A stretch of 64,000 nt of DNA from Oceanobacillus profundus (GTDB lineage: Bacteria; Bacillota; Bacilli; Bacillales; Amphibacillaceae), in assembly GCF_003515705.1 (NCBI RefSeq), contig NZ_QWEH01000004.1, positions 1-64,000 on the forward strand, given 5' to 3'. Below are positions 17,207 through 27,652 of this stretch, piece by piece. The notes below the pieces were generated by a model. The model had not been told where the DNA came from. It did not search any database and saw only the letters and a program-made list of their open reading frames with translations. A program made the position numbers and the translations under genes. Every line of letters starts with the position of its first letter. Position 1 is the first letter of the stretch.

Positions 17207-20200
17207 ATGCCTAGATCGATAGTGGCGCACCATTCATTGACTGGTGCTCAGGCCGGTATTTGGTATGCACAACAACTGGAACCAGAGAATCCTATTTATA
17301 ATACGGCTGAATATGTTGAGATTAACGGTAGTCTACAGCTTGAACACTTTGAAAAAGCACTACGGCAGGCAATCGAAGAGGCAGATTCGCTACATACCAG
17401 GTTTGGAGAGAGTGAAGACGGTCCATGGCAGGAAGTTCGTGAACAGAGAGATTTTTCCTTTCATTTTATAGATGTAAGTGGGGAGAAAAATCCGCGACAA
17501 GCTGCTGAAAGTTGGATGAAGGTCGACCTTGCTGAAGCAATTGATCTGACGCAAGATTTGCTGTTTAAGCAAGCCTTATTTAAGGTGAGTTCGGATCAGT
17601 ATTTCTGGTATCAGCGTATTCACCATATTGCTGCGGATGCATATGGGTTTGCGCTCATCGCACAGCGAGTGGCAGATATTTATACATCACTTGTATATCG
17701 CCATCCTGCTGTAGACAAGCTGGGGTCATATCAAGATGTGTTAGAGGAAAATGAGGCATATCTAACTTCAGAGAAATACATGCATGATCGCACTTTCTGG
17801 ATGAACCGTTTTAGCGATCAACCCGACGTAGTAAGTTTCGCAGATACTTCGTCGCGATTATCAAACCAGATCATCTATCAGACAGGCTATGTACCAACTG
17901 ATACAGTGGATCAATTGAAACAAATGGCCAATAGAGGAAGTTTGTATGAAGTAATTGTTGCGGCTGTAGCTGTTTATATGCAGCGTTTAACGAGTGCTGA
18001 AGATGTTGTTCTCTGTTTACCGATGATGTGCCGTATGGGCACATCATCGGTAAAGGTACCTGCAATGGTAATGAATTTGCTGCCATTACGTCTTGCGGTG
18101 CGTCCAGGTATGACTTTTTCAGAATTAATGCAGCACGTGCAGCGAGAAATGCATGAAGTTCGTTTGCATCAGAATTACCGACATGAAACATTACGGCGAG
18201 ACCTGAAATTGGTGGGTGGAAATCAGCGATTATTCGGTCCGCAAATTAATATGATGCCGTTTGATTATGAATTAAATTTTGCTGGAAGTATAGGGAAAAC
18301 GCATAAGCTTCATACAGGACCAGTCGATGATCTTTCTCTAAATATTTATGATCAGCGTGATGGCAAAGGGCTAAGAGTCGATCTTAACGCGAATGCAGAT
18401 ATTTATAGTGAACAGGAAATAGAACTTCATCTCGGGCGTCTTTTACATGTAATAGAAAATATTGCAATGACAGAAGCAGATGTGAACGTTTCGAAAATGA
18501 ATGTCCTTTTACCAGAGGAAAAAGATAATGTCTTATACAGATGGAATCGTACTTCGTTAGAGCAAGAGCAAGTAACTGTACAGGAAATGTTCGTAAGACA
18601 GGCGATATCTACACCGAAGTCTCAAGCGTTGATATTTAATGAAAAGACGCTTACGTATTCTGCATTGAATGAGAAAGTTAATTGTCTTGCCCACTTACTA
18701 AAAGAACATGGGCTGGGACCTGAGAAATTTGCTGTATTAGCACTGCCGCGATCAGAAGATATGGTTATTGCCATCTTAGCTGTTCTAAAAACGGGAGCAG
18801 CCTATTTACCGATTGATCCGGATTACCCATCTGATCGTATTGCTTATATGCTGGATGATGCCAAGCCTATGTGTATACTGACACATCAGTCAATACAGTA
18901 TGGTTTGCCAGAAAGTGAAGTTCCGAATCTCGTGTTAGATGATTTAGTTGTTCAGGAAAGGTTAGCTGCCTATGCTAATATCGATTTTCCTTGCGTACCA
19001 ATAGCACCTCAACGGCCAGCATATATGATCTATACATCTGGTTCGACTGGTCGGCCGAAAGGGGTTGTTGTGACCGCGGAAGCCTTAATGAATTTCCTTC
19101 ATTCGATGCAAAACAGATTTAAATTAGGGGAGGAGGATCGACTTTTAGCTGTTACAACAATCGCTTTTGATATATCGGCACTGGAAATGTTTCTCCCGCT
19201 TATTAGCGGATCAAGTTGTGTTATTGCAGAAAAGGACATAGTTAAAGATCCCGTTTTATTAGCGCATCTTATTGAAGAAAGCAGTATTTCTGTCATGCAG
19301 GCAACACCAACTCATTGGCATGCCCTCGTCTCGTCATTCCCGCAAAAATTACGGGGACTACGGGTGCTTGTCGGTGGAGAGGCGCTTACAGCTAATCTAG
19401 CAGAAGCACTTAATGAACTTGATTGTGAAGTAACAAACCTTTATGGACCGACAGAAACAACGATATGGTCTACAGCGATGACCCTTAATCCGAAGCAAAC
19501 AGGTATTCCTTCCATTGGGTGCCCGATTGGAAATACACAGGTATTTGTGCTGGATTCCAGCTTGCAGCCTGTGCCCCCTGGAATGAGCGGAGATTTATAT
19601 ATAGCTGGAAAAGGACTGGCACGAGGATATTTTAACAGACCTGATTTAACTTCGATAAGCTTCATTGCCAACCCATATGGGTCACCAGGAGATCGAATGT
19701 ATCGGACTGGCGATGTTGTCCGTTGGGGAGCAGATGGCAGGCTTGAATATATAGGTAGATCAGATCATCAGATTAAAATCAGAGGTTTTAGAATAGAGCT
19801 CGGGGAAATTGAGACTTTTCTTGCAAAAGACTGCACTGTTAATCAGGTAGTAGCTGTCGTTCGGGAGGATCAGTTAGGGGATAAACGCTTAATTGCTTAT
19901 CTTGTACCAGAAACAGGGGAAGAAATTGATCTAACTGAACTTCGCCAATCTGCACGAAATAAGCTGCCTGCCCATATGGTTCCTTCCGCATTTGTTATAT
20001 TAGATGCCTTGCCATTAACGCCTAATAAGAAAATTGATCGAAAAGCGTTACCGGAACCGGATATCATGAAAGGCGATCAAAGCCGAGAACCAAGAACCCC
20101 ACAAGAAGAAATATTATGTGATCTTTATAAACAAGTTCTAGGTGTTTCGCAAATAGGCATTGATGATAGTTTCTTTGATCTTGGTGGACATTCGCTGCTC

Positions 20201-23200
20201 GCTGCCCAGTTAGTTAATCGAATTCGTGAAGTGTTTGAGGTTGAGATCGGCATTGGAAAAATTTTTGAGACTCCGACTGTTGCAACTCTTGTTAAGCAGC
20301 TGGACAAGGGTAAGCAAGTAAGACCACCTATTGAGAAGGCAGAAGCTCAAGAAATGATTCCATTATCATTCGCGCAACGACGTTTATGGTTCCTATACCA
20401 GCTGGAAGGTCCTAGTCCAACTTATAATATCCCAGTTGTCGTTCATTTAAAAGGAACATTAAATTACGATGCATTACGGGATGCGCTGGTGGATGTGGTT
20501 GAGCGACATCAATCCTTAAGAACAATTTTTCCGGAAGAAGCAGGGGCCTCCCAGCAACTGATATTGGATACCGAGGCGGCCAAACCTGTACTGCATGTGC
20601 ATCAAATTGAAGAAGTGAAATTAAATGATCAATTGAACAAAGCTGTAAGGTATTGCTTTAACTTGGCAGAGGAGCCAGCATTTCGGGTTGAACTTTTTGA
20701 AGTAGAAGCGGATAAGTATGTGCTTCTCCTATTACTACATCACATTGTGGGTGACGGATGGTCGCTCACACCATTAACAGAGGATCTAAAGCGGGCATAT
20801 GTCAGTCGTTGTCAAGAAGAAGCTCCAAAATGGACAGCATTACCCGTGCAGTATACAGACTATGCGCTTTGGCAAGAAAAACTGCTAGATAACAAACAGG
20901 ATACCAAAACTTTAGCTGATGAACAGCTTGCTTACTGGCAAGAAACATTAGCAGACTTGCCTGACTACCTAGAATTACCGACAGACTATTCCCGCCCATT
21001 GGAGTCTAGCTATCAGGGAGAGACATACCAATTTACGATTCGTCCGGAACTGCATCAGCAGTTGCTGGATATCGCTGCACAAAACGGGGTCAGTTTATTT
21101 ATGACATTACAAGCAGGGCTGACAGCATTGCTGACAAGACTGGGAGCAGGAACGGATATACCTTTAGGGAGCCCTGTAGCAGGAAGAAATGATGATACGC
21201 TAACCGACCTTGTTGGTTTATTTATAAACACATTGGTATTGCGTACAGACACATCCGGTAATCCAAGTTTCCGGGAATTGCTCGACAGAGTGAGAACGGT
21301 CAATATCAATGCTTATGAAAACCAAGATCTACCGTTTGAAAGATTAGTAGAGGTACTAAATCCAGTTCGTTCGAGATCAAAGCATCCATTATTTCAAATT
21401 ATGCTCGCACTACAAAATACAACTGCTCCAGACCTGAATTTACCTGATCTAGAGAGTGATTTATCGATTTATAGTGTAGGGGCAGCTAAGTTTGATTTTA
21501 CGTTAGAGTTTCGTGAACGTTTTAATGACATTGGAAATGCAGATGGTTTAGATGGTTTCCTGGAATTTAGTACGGATCTTTTTACGGAAGAAACGATCGT
21601 ATTGATGGTAAGACTGCTTATCCTGTTATTGGAATCAGCTGTGAAGGATCAGGGGCAACCGATTGGGCGTCTTGAAATATTGGAACAGGAAGAAAAGCAA
21701 AAGTTGCTTACACTTGGAAGTGTGAAGGAAGGTATGCAAGAGCTGTCCTTACCATCACTATTTGAAAAGCAAGCGATGTTTCATCCAGAAAACATTGCAC
21801 TCGTAATTGAAAACGAAAAAATGAGTTACCAAACATTGAATCAGAAAGCGAATCAGCTTGCACATTTATTAATAGCTGAAGGTGTTGGCCCGGAGCAGTT
21901 TGTCGCACTTGCTCTACCAAGGTCATTTGAAATGATAATCGGTTTATTAGGGATATTGAAGGCTGGAGCAGGTTATGTACCGCTCGATCCGAATTATCCA
22001 AGTGAACGTATCGCATTTATGCTAGAAGATGTAGAGCCAAAGTTTATCATTACAAATGAAGCATATGCTGCCAAACTTCCGGAAACGGATGTGACTCCAA
22101 GTATTGTCTTGGACAAAAAAGAAATTGTAGAAAAGTTAAATGAAAATAAGGTTACAAATCCGACAGATCATGAACGAGTCCAGCCGTTGATGCCGCTTCA
22201 TCCAGCTTACATTATTTATACTTCCGGCTCAACGGGTCTTCCAAAAGGGGTTGTTATTCCTCACCAAAATGTTCATCGTTTGCTTACAGCAACTGATCAA
22301 TGGTTCCAATTTAGAGCAGATGATGTATGGACACTGTTTCACTCTTATGCATTCGACTTTTCTGTTTGGGAAATGTGGGGTGCTCTATTGTATGGAGGTC
22401 GTCTTGTCATTGTACCGCATACGATTAGCCGTTCACCTGCTGACTTTCTGCAGTTACTTGTTCAAGAAGGAGTTACCGTATTAAATCAGACACCTTCCGC
22501 ATTTTATCAGTTAATGCAGGCAGATCGGGAACAGGAAGTAATCGGGCAGAATCTAGTATTAAGGTATGTCATTTTCGGAGGGGAAGCACTCGAATTAAGT
22601 CGATTGGACGATTGGTATGAAAGACATGCTGATGATACACCGAAGCTAATCAATATGTATGGTATTACAGAAACAACTGTTCATGTTACGTACATGGAGC
22701 TTAGCAAGAGAACACTTTCAGCACGAGCAGCTAGTATCATTGGCCAAGGTATACCGGATCTTGATGTATTTGTATTGGATAATTTTCTCCAGCCGGTTCC
22801 ATTAGGTGTCGTAGGGGAATTGTATATATCCGGTCCTGGATTAGCGAGAGGTTATTTTGGCCGAGCCGATCTGACTGCAGGTCGCTTTGTAGCTAACCCC
22901 TATGGGGAAAGAGGTGCAAGAATGTATCGCACCGGGGATTTAGCTTGTTGGAAAGACTACGGGGTCCTGGATTATTTAGGCAGAGCCGACCAGCAGGTTA
23001 AAATAAGAGGATTCAGAATTGAATTAGGAGAGATTGAACATGTGCTTTCTGAACATCCTCAAGTAGAGCAAGCAACCGTGATAAGCAGGGAAGATCAACC
23101 GGGTGATCAACGGCTTATAGCTTATGTTGTCTTAAAGAGAAACGAAAATGGAGAGCATGTTGATTTACGGCATTGGGTTGCGAAACATTTGCCTGATTAT

Positions 23201-24361
23201 ATGGTTCCATCAGCGTTTGCAGTGATCGGCGAATTTCCATTAACACCTAATGGCAAACTCGATTACAAGGCATTGCCTCAACCTGACTATACAGCAGAAA
23301 TGAACGGACGTGGGCCAAGAACACCACAAGAAGAAGTCCTTTGTAACCTATTTATGGAAGTACTTGAAGTGCCATATGTAGGGATCGATGATGAGTTTTT
23401 CCATCTTGGTGGTCATTCTCTGCTTGCTGTACAGTTGATGACGCGAATTAAAGAAACGTTCGGCATAGAGCTTAGTATTGGTAATCTCTTTGAATCTCCG
23501 ACTGTTGCAGGGCTTGCTGAACGATTGGAAATTGGTGATGATCATAATGCACTTAACGTGTTGCTGCCACTGCGTAGAAGCGGAAGTCTTCCACCGATAT
23601 TCTGCGTACATCCTGCAGGAGGGCTTAGTTGGTGCTATGCGGGGCTGATCAAAGCATTAAAGAAGGATTTTCCGATATACGGCTTACAGGCACGAGGAAT
23701 TTCGGAGCCAGGCAACTATCCGAAGTCATTGGATGAAATGGCTGCAGATTATATTGAGCAGATACAACGTGTTCAGCCTGAGGGTCCTTATCATTTGATT
23801 GGATGGTCATTAGGTGGAAATGTTGTTCAAGCAATGGCCACAAAACTTCAACAACAAGGGGAGGAGGTTGCACTTGTCGCTATGCTGGATGCATATCCAA
23901 ATCATTTTCTGCCGATAAACAATATGCCTGACGAATCAGAAGCACAGATTGCTTTACTTGCCTTGGGAGGATATGATCCTGAAAGTTTTGGGGAGAAGCC
24001 ATTGGAATTGGAGCATGTAATTGAGTTGCTTAAGAAAGACGGTAGTGCATTAGCAAGCCTTGATGATGCTGTGATTATGAACTTGAAGAAAACATATGTA
24101 CAGTCTGTACATATTTTGAGCCAATCAGAACCGGAACTATTTGTTGGTGATATTCTCTTTTTCCGGTCAACTATTATTCCAGAGTGGTTTGAGCCGATAC
24201 ATGTCAACGCATGGGAACCTTATGTTCATGGGACCCTTGAAGCGTATGATATTCATTGCCGTCATAAGGATATGTGTCAGCCGGAACCGTTGGCGGAAAT
24301 CGGAGAAATTATTTCTGAAAAGCTAAACAGTATGTATCGACGTATCTTAATAGATTCATAG
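17207..24361 (+). CDS. dhbF: Dimodular siderophore NRPS DhbF
   Basis: 2384 residues, order C-A-PCP-C-A-PCP-TE. C1 about 7-440 ('HHIAADAYG'), A1 about 460-960 ('YTSGSTGRPKG' near 607), PCP1 Ser near 995 ('LGGHSLLAAQ'), C2 with 'HHIVGDGWS' near 1178, A2 with 'YTSGSTGLPKG' near 1671, PCP2 Ser near 2070, TE with 'GWSLGG' near 2199. Reading the ten specificity positions gives DILQLGLIWK for A1 (glycine) and DFWNIGMVHK for A2 (threonine), the DhbF pattern. It condenses DHB-Gly-Thr and the thioesterase trimerises and cyclises it, so bacillibactin is predicted. GGAGG lies 9 nt before the ATG. Length is like B. subtilis DhbF. Confidence 0.97.
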   Translation: MPRSIVAHHSLTGAQAGIWYAQQLEPENPIYNTAEYVEINGSLQLEHFEKALRQAIEEADSLHTRFGESEDGPWQEVREQRDFSFHFIDVSGEKNPRQAAESWMKVDLAEAIDLTQDLLFKQALFKVSSDQYFWYQRIHHIAADAYGFALIAQRVADIYTSLVYRHPAVDKLGSYQDVLEENEAYLTSEKYMHDRTFWMNRFSDQPDVVSFADTSSRLSNQIIYQTGYVPTDTVDQLKQMANRGSLYEVIVAAVAVYMQRLTSAEDVVLCLPMMCRMGTSSVKVPAMVMNLLPLRLAVRPGMTFSELMQHVQREMHEVRLHQNYRHETLRRDLKLVGGNQRLFGPQINMMPFDYELNFAGSIGKTHKLHTGPVDDLSLNIYDQRDGKGLRVDLNANADIYSEQEIELHLGRLLHVIENIAMTEADVNVSKMNVLLPEEKDNVLYRWNRTSLEQEQVTVQEMFVRQAISTPKSQALIFNEKTLTYSALNEKVNCLAHLLKEHGLGPEKFAVLALPRSEDMVIAILAVLKTGAAYLPIDPDYPSDRIAYMLDDAKPMCILTHQSIQYGLPESEVPNLVLDDLVVQERLAAYANIDFPCVPIAPQRPAYMIYTSGSTGRPKGVVVTAEALMNFLHSMQNRFKLGEEDRLLAVTTIAFDISALEMFLPLISGSSCVIAEKDIVKDPVLLAHLIEESSISVMQATPTHWHALVSSFPQKLRGLRVLVGGEALTANLAEALNELDCEVTNLYGPTETTIWSTAMTLNPKQTGIPSIGCPIGNTQVFVLDSSLQPVPPGMSGDLYIAGKGLARGYFNRPDLTSISFIANPYGSPGDRMYRTGDVVRWGADGRLEYIGRSDHQIKIRGFRIELGEIETFLAKDCTVNQVVAVVREDQLGDKRLIAYLVPETGEEIDLTELRQSARNKLPAHMVPSAFVILDALPLTPNKKIDRKALPEPDIMKGDQSREPRTPQEEILCDLYKQVLGVSQIGIDDSFFDLGGHSLLAAQLVNRIREVFEVEIGIGKIFETPTVATLVKQLDKGKQVRPPIEKAEAQEMIPLSFAQRRLWFLYQLEGPSPTYNIPVVVHLKGTLNYDALRDALVDVVERHQSLRTIFPEEAGASQQLILDTEAAKPVLHVHQIEEVKLNDQLNKAVRYCFNLAEEPAFRVELFEVEADKYVLLLLLHHIVGDGWSLTPLTEDLKRAYVSRCQEEAPKWTALPVQYTDYALWQEKLLDNKQDTKTLADEQLAYWQETLADLPDYLELPTDYSRPLESSYQGETYQFTIRPELHQQLLDIAAQNGVSLFMTLQAGLTALLTRLGAGTDIPLGSPVAGRNDDTLTDLVGLFINTLVLRTDTSGNPSFRELLDRVRTVNINAYENQDLPFERLVEVLNPVRSRSKHPLFQIMLALQNTTAPDLNLPDLESDLSIYSVGAAKFDFTLEFRERFNDIGNADGLDGFLEFSTDLFTEETIVLMVRLLILLLESAVKDQGQPIGRLEILEQEEKQKLLTLGSVKEGMQELSLPSLFEKQAMFHPENIALVIENEKMSYQTLNQKANQLAHLLIAEGVGPEQFVALALPRSFEMIIGLLGILKAGAGYVPLDPNYPSERIAFMLEDVEPKFIITNEAYAAKLPETDVTPSIVLDKKEIVEKLNENKVTNPTDHERVQPLMPLHPAYIIYTSGSTGLPKGVVIPHQNVHRLLTATDQWFQFRADDVWTLFHSYAFDFSVWEMWGALLYGGRLVIVPHTISRSPADFLQLLVQEGVTVLNQTPSAFYQLMQADREQEVIGQNLVLRYVIFGGEALELSRLDDWYERHADDTPKLINMYGITETTVHVTYMELSKRTLSARAASIIGQGIPDLDVFVLDNFLQPVPLGVVGELYISGPGLARGYFGRADLTAGRFVANPYGERGARMYRTGDLACWKDYGVLDYLGRADQQVKIRGFRIELGEIEHVLSEHPQVEQATVISREDQPGDQRLIAYVVLKRNENGEHVDLRHWVAKHLPDYMVPSAFAVIGEFPLTPNGKLDYKALPQPDYTAEMNGRGPRTPQEEVLCNLFMEVLEVPYVGIDDEFFHLGGHSLLAVQLMTRIKETFGIELSIGNLFESPTVAGLAERLEIGDDHNALNVLLPLRRSGSLPPIFCVHPAGGLSWCYAGLIKALKKDFPIYGLQARGISEPGNYPKSLDEMAADYIEQIQRVQPEGPYHLIGWSLGGNVVQAMATKLQQQGEEVALVAMLDAYPNHFLPINNMPDESEAQIALLALGGYDPESFGEKPLELEHVIELLKKDGSALASLDDAVIMNLKKTYVQSVHILSQSEPELFVGDILFFRSTIIPEWFEPIHVNAWEPYVHGTLEAYDIHCRHKDMCQPEPLAEIGEIISEKLNSMYRRILIDS

Positions 24362-24372
24362 AGGAGAGATAG

Positions 24373-24597
24373 ATGATGAGCAATCCTTTCGAAAACCCGG
24401 ATGGAATTTATGTAGTCTTAATCAATGAGGAAGGCCAGTATTCACTCTGGCCCGACTTTCTGGATATACCATCAGGATGGGAACATGTTTACGGAGCAGA
24501 CAATCACGAAAAGTGCCTGGATTATATTAAATCACATTGGCATAATCAGATGCCAAATAGTTTGAGAGTATCTGAAAGCATTGGTTCCAGGGCTTAG
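24373..24597 (+). CDS. ybdZ: MbtH-like protein
   Basis: 74 residues. '[20 protein letters not shown]' then '[18 protein letters not shown]' is the MbtH signature with its conserved Trp residues. MbtH proteins bind NRPS adenylation domains and are needed for their folding or activity; B. subtilis has the equivalent gene (ybdZ) right after dhbF. GAGGAGA precedes tandem ATGs. The stop is 2 nt before the exporter start, so it is translationally coupled. Confidence 0.95.
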   Translation: MMSNPFENPDGIYVVLINEEGQYSLWPDFLDIPSGWEHVYGADNHEKCLDYIKSHWHNQMPNSLRVSESIGSRA

Positions 24598-24599
24598 GA

Positions 24600-26021
24600 A
24601 TGAAGCAATATTTTAATGCTAGAGTAGCAGTTGTCATTGTTTATGTACTTGCTATGTTTATGTCTGCTCTTGATAGTACCATTGTTAATGTAGCATTACC
24701 GGCAATTGGGGAAGCGTTCGACGTTCCCCCTTCTGCTACTGGAACAATCAACATCGGCTATCTCGTTAGCTTAGCAATGTTTCTTCCAGCAGCTGGTTGG
24801 TTTGGAGACCGTTTTGGGACGAAACGTGTATTTTTAGCCGCGCTTGCAATATTTACGATTGCGTCGGCATTATGCGGAATAGCTCACAATATGTTTACAT
24901 TGAACCTGTTTCGAATTTTGCAGGGCATAGGGGCAGGTTTTCTTACCCCTGTTGGTATGGCGATTTTATTTAGAACGTTTACCCATGAAGAACGACCAAA
25001 GCTTTCACGTATACTTATTATACCGATTGCACTTGCACCTGCACTTGGCCCGGTAATTGGCGGATTGCTTGTAGATGTTCTTTCCTGGCGATGGATATTT
25101 TATATAAATATTCCAATTGGCATATTGGCCTTAGTAATAGGGAAGGTATACTTGCAGGAACATCTGGAGGAAGCGGTAGGGAAATTTGATTATAAAGGTT
25201 TTTTACTGTCGCTATCAGGTTTTTCGATGTCAATTTATGCACTCACACAAGGTGCGATAAAAGGTTGGACTTCTCCGGAAATTCTAATTACTGGTCTTGT
25301 CGGTATTTCTTTCATGATTGCGCTCGTTCTTGTAGAACTTCGTATCGATAAACCGATGATCAATTTAAGTCTCTTAAAAGATCCGATGTTTCGCACAATG
25401 AATCTAATCAGTCTCTGTTCAGCGGCTGGTTTATTGGGGATGCTGTACGTATTTCCGCTCATGTACCAAAACGCATTAAATGTAAGTGCTTTACACACAG
25501 GACTAACAACATTTCTAGAAGCGCTTGGATTAATGGCAGCTTCTCAAATCATGCCTTGGACCCTGAAAAGACTTGGATTGCAGCGTCTGCTAGTCTTTTC
25601 ACTATTAGGAACCATTATTGTATTTATACTCATTGCACTATCCGCATCATCTAATCCATGGTTGCTCAGAGTAATGATGTTTGGTATTGGCTTTTTCCTG
25701 GGCCAGACCGTAGGAGCTGCACAAATTTCTGCATTTAAACATATCGATTCTGCTTCTATGAGCAGAGCAACAACATTATTTAATATGCAGAACAGACTAG
25801 GCTCTGTACTTGGTGTAGCTATATTGTCCAGTGTACTCGGTGCATCGGATGCAGCAGAGGCTGAACATATTGGATTATTGAACTACCAGTATGCATTGTT
25901 CGGAGCTGCTCTATTTCTAATTATCGCATGGGTTATTGCAATCAGGTTTAAAGAAACAGCAGATAAGCTAAATCCGCGGATACATTTGGATGAAGTCGAG
26001 AGGGGCAAACAGAGTGGTTGA
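24600..26021 (+). CDS. DHA2-type MFS transporter, probable siderophore exporter
   Basis: 473 residues with 14 predicted membrane helices, of the EmrB/QacA (DHA2) proton antiporter class. Seen: 'ALDSTIVNVALPAIG' motif in helix 1 (about 19-33), 'GWFGDRFGTKRVF' motif A (about 65-77) and 'ALGPVIGGLLVD' motif C (about 145-156). Its place inside the operon, 2 nt after the MbtH gene and overlapping the PPTase gene, makes export of the finished siderophore the likely role; that is inferred. It is distinct from the 12-helix YmfE-type bacillibactin exporter of B. subtilis. Confidence 0.9.
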   Translation: MKQYFNARVAVVIVYVLAMFMSALDSTIVNVALPAIGEAFDVPPSATGTINIGYLVSLAMFLPAAGWFGDRFGTKRVFLAALAIFTIASALCGIAHNMFTLNLFRILQGIGAGFLTPVGMAILFRTFTHEERPKLSRILIIPIALAPALGPVIGGLLVDVLSWRWIFYINIPIGILALVIGKVYLQEHLEEAVGKFDYKGFLLSLSGFSMSIYALTQGAIKGWTSPEILITGLVGISFMIALVLVELRIDKPMINLSLLKDPMFRTMNLISLCSAAGLLGMLYVFPLMYQNALNVSALHTGLTTFLEALGLMAASQIMPWTLKRLGLQRLLVFSLLGTIIVFILIALSASSNPWLLRVMMFGIGFFLGQTVGAAQISAFKHIDSASMSRATTLFNMQNRLGSVLGVAILSSVLGASDAAEAEHIGLLNYQYALFGAALFLIIAWVIAIRFKETADKLNPRIHLDEVERGKQSG

Positions 26022-26715
26022 AGTTTATATTTGTCAATTACCCGAAGAAAAAAGCCAATCAGAGCTAACATCCATGCTGGCATATGTATCTGGCGAAAGG
26101 CAAAAACGAATAATGCAATTCTTCCACCTCGCAGATGCTTACCGTACACTGGTCGGTGAACTGTTGATTAAGCATGTGCTTTATAAACAGTCAGGGAAGC
26201 GAGCAAAGGATATTACAATAGAAAAAAATGCATATGGTAAGCCATATTTTCCAGATTATCCTTCTATACAATTCAATATTTCACATTCTGGTGATTTTGT
26301 TGTCTGTGCGGTGCACGATCAGCAGGTGGGCATTGATGTAGAAGAGGTAAGGGTATTTGATTTATGTATGGCTAAGCAGCTTTTTACCGAGTTTGAATAT
26401 TGGGAAATACTTGCAGCAGAGAATAAAAGCCTTGTATGCTTTGATATTTGGACAATGAAAGAAAGCTATGTGAAGGCATTAGGAAAAGGGTTGGCTATTC
26501 CTCTTGATTCTTTTCGGGTGAAAAAAATAAAGATGGACCAGGCTGTTATTATAGATATGGATAGAAATGAAGAGATTAAGGGCTTCATGCTAAAGCAATT
26601 TACAATTGCAAAAGACTACAAGCTTGCTGTATGTGCACATGGTGCAAGTGAATATAACTTTTGTAAATATCCGGATCAGATAAGTTTTCACCACTTATGT
26701 AACGATGTTATGTAG
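26014..26715 (+). CDS. sfp: Sfp-type phosphopantetheinyl transferase
   Basis: 233 residues. It transfers phosphopantetheine from CoA to the carrier domains of DhbB and DhbF. Seen: 'RTLVGELLIKH' (about 44-54), 'YGKPYFPDYPSIQFNISHSG' (about 73-92), 'GIDVEEV' Mg2+ site (about 106-112) and 'WTMKESYVKALGKGL' (about 147-161). I choose GTG 26014, with GAGAGGGG upstream and an N-terminus that lines up with Sfp ('VEVYICQLP'). It overlaps the exporter gene by 8 bp. Linking a PPTase to dhb makes the cluster self-contained; in B. subtilis sfp lies elsewhere. Confidence 0.92.
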   Translation: MVEVYICQLPEEKSQSELTSMLAYVSGERQKRIMQFFHLADAYRTLVGELLIKHVLYKQSGKRAKDITIEKNAYGKPYFPDYPSIQFNISHSGDFVVCAVHDQQVGIDVEEVRVFDLCMAKQLFTEFEYWEILAAENKSLVCFDIWTMKESYVKALGKGLAIPLDSFRVKKIKMDQAVIIDMDRNEEIKGFMLKQFTIAKDYKLAVCAHGASEYNFCKYPDQISFHHLCNDVM

Positions 26716-26777
26716 AAGTCAAAAGCTTTGGAAAAGGATAACCTATAATAGCATACAAATTGTTTTTATAAATTATT

Positions 26778-26816
26778 AAACGTGAGCGGTGGTCCTCTAC
26801 TGCTCACGTTTATTTT
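26778..26816 (+). terminator. Terminator of the dhb operon
   Basis: AAACGTGAGC/GCTCACGTTT, a 10-bp perfect stem with 14-nt loop, followed by TATTTT. Confidence 0.85.
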
Positions 26817-26904
26817 GGGTGAACTGAGTATAACCAAATAGACTCTAAAGTGTTATTGGTTCTTTAGCTGTTTTCATCGACTGCCTCCAGTTTTATCACC
26901 TTTC

Positions 26905-26985
26905 AAAAATGTTCGATTTATCGAACCCCAAAAAATATGGATGAAGTTCGTACGTTGCTAACTAGGCACAGCCGCTTTTGTTCTT
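26905..26985 (+). repeat. Dispersed repeat, copy 2
   Basis: Begins with a GTTCGATTTATCGAAC palindrome, then GTTCGTACGTTGCTAACTAG, GCACAGCCGCTTTTGTTCTT. Aligns over its length with 56084-56160 and over its right half with 11236-11282. Positions 26817-26904 and 26986-27050 show no gene. Confidence 0.65.
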
Positions 26986-27050
26986 TAAAAATAAATCATT
27001 TCATAGTATCATGAACAATGGCTAAAAAGTACGTACTAGGAGGAAGCGTC

Positions 27051-27575
27051 GTGAAAAATTTAATCGTTACGCTATCTGTAACAGCTTTAGCTATTATATT
27101 GCTTGCTGGGTGTGGATTTAAATCAGAGGAAGAAGCAGTAGCTGATGCAAAAGAAGCGGCTGAAGCGGTATTTTATAGTGATACACCGGTTGAAACAAAT
27201 TATGAAATGGAAAGTAATTCTATTTATATACCTGATCGTTTAGAAGTAGAGAGCAAAGATGAAAGTAATTTGATTCTTGTTGATGGGAAGCAAACATACA
27301 TCGTTTTTTATAACGAATTTGAACCCGCTTCAAGTGAGTTGAATTACGAGGCTGCTCAGTCAGATCAAGCACTGGTGCTGGATTCGTACAGTGATGGTGA
27401 TAAATTTGGGTATATGCGAATTCTGCCTGACGATGGAGAGGGCTACGAATTACAAATTGGCATTGGAGGCGCTAAAATCACCACATATACCCAAAAGTCT
27501 AGAATCAAGAATGATGCAAGTGAGTTAATGAACATTGCAAAATCAATTGCTATCGAGCAGGAGAGCATAGAGTAA
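27051..27575 (+). CDS. Lipoprotein of unknown function
   Basis: 174 residues. GTG start, decided by AGGAGGAAG 7 nt before it. A signal peptide with lipobox 'LLAGC' (Cys21) predicts attachment to the outside of the membrane. The mature part has an acidic linker and an alternating strand pattern ('NLILVDGKQTYIVFYN', 'EGYELQIGIGGAKITTYTQ'), suggesting a small beta-sheet domain. No family recognised with certainty. It lies between the siderophore operon and ytpP; nothing links it to iron. Confidence 0.8.
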   Translation: MKNLIVTLSVTALAIILLAGCGFKSEEEAVADAKEAAEAVFYSDTPVETNYEMESNSIYIPDRLEVESKDESNLILVDGKQTYIVFYNEFEPASSELNYEAAQSDQALVLDSYSDGDKFGYMRILPDDGEGYELQIGIGGAKITTYTQKSRIKNDASELMNIAKSIAIEQESIE

Positions 27576-27652
27576 ACACATGTTCAACCCTTGATAATTG
27601 AATCATACTTGAAACAAAGCTATGATAGTAAAGGAAAGGGAGTTGAGACGAA

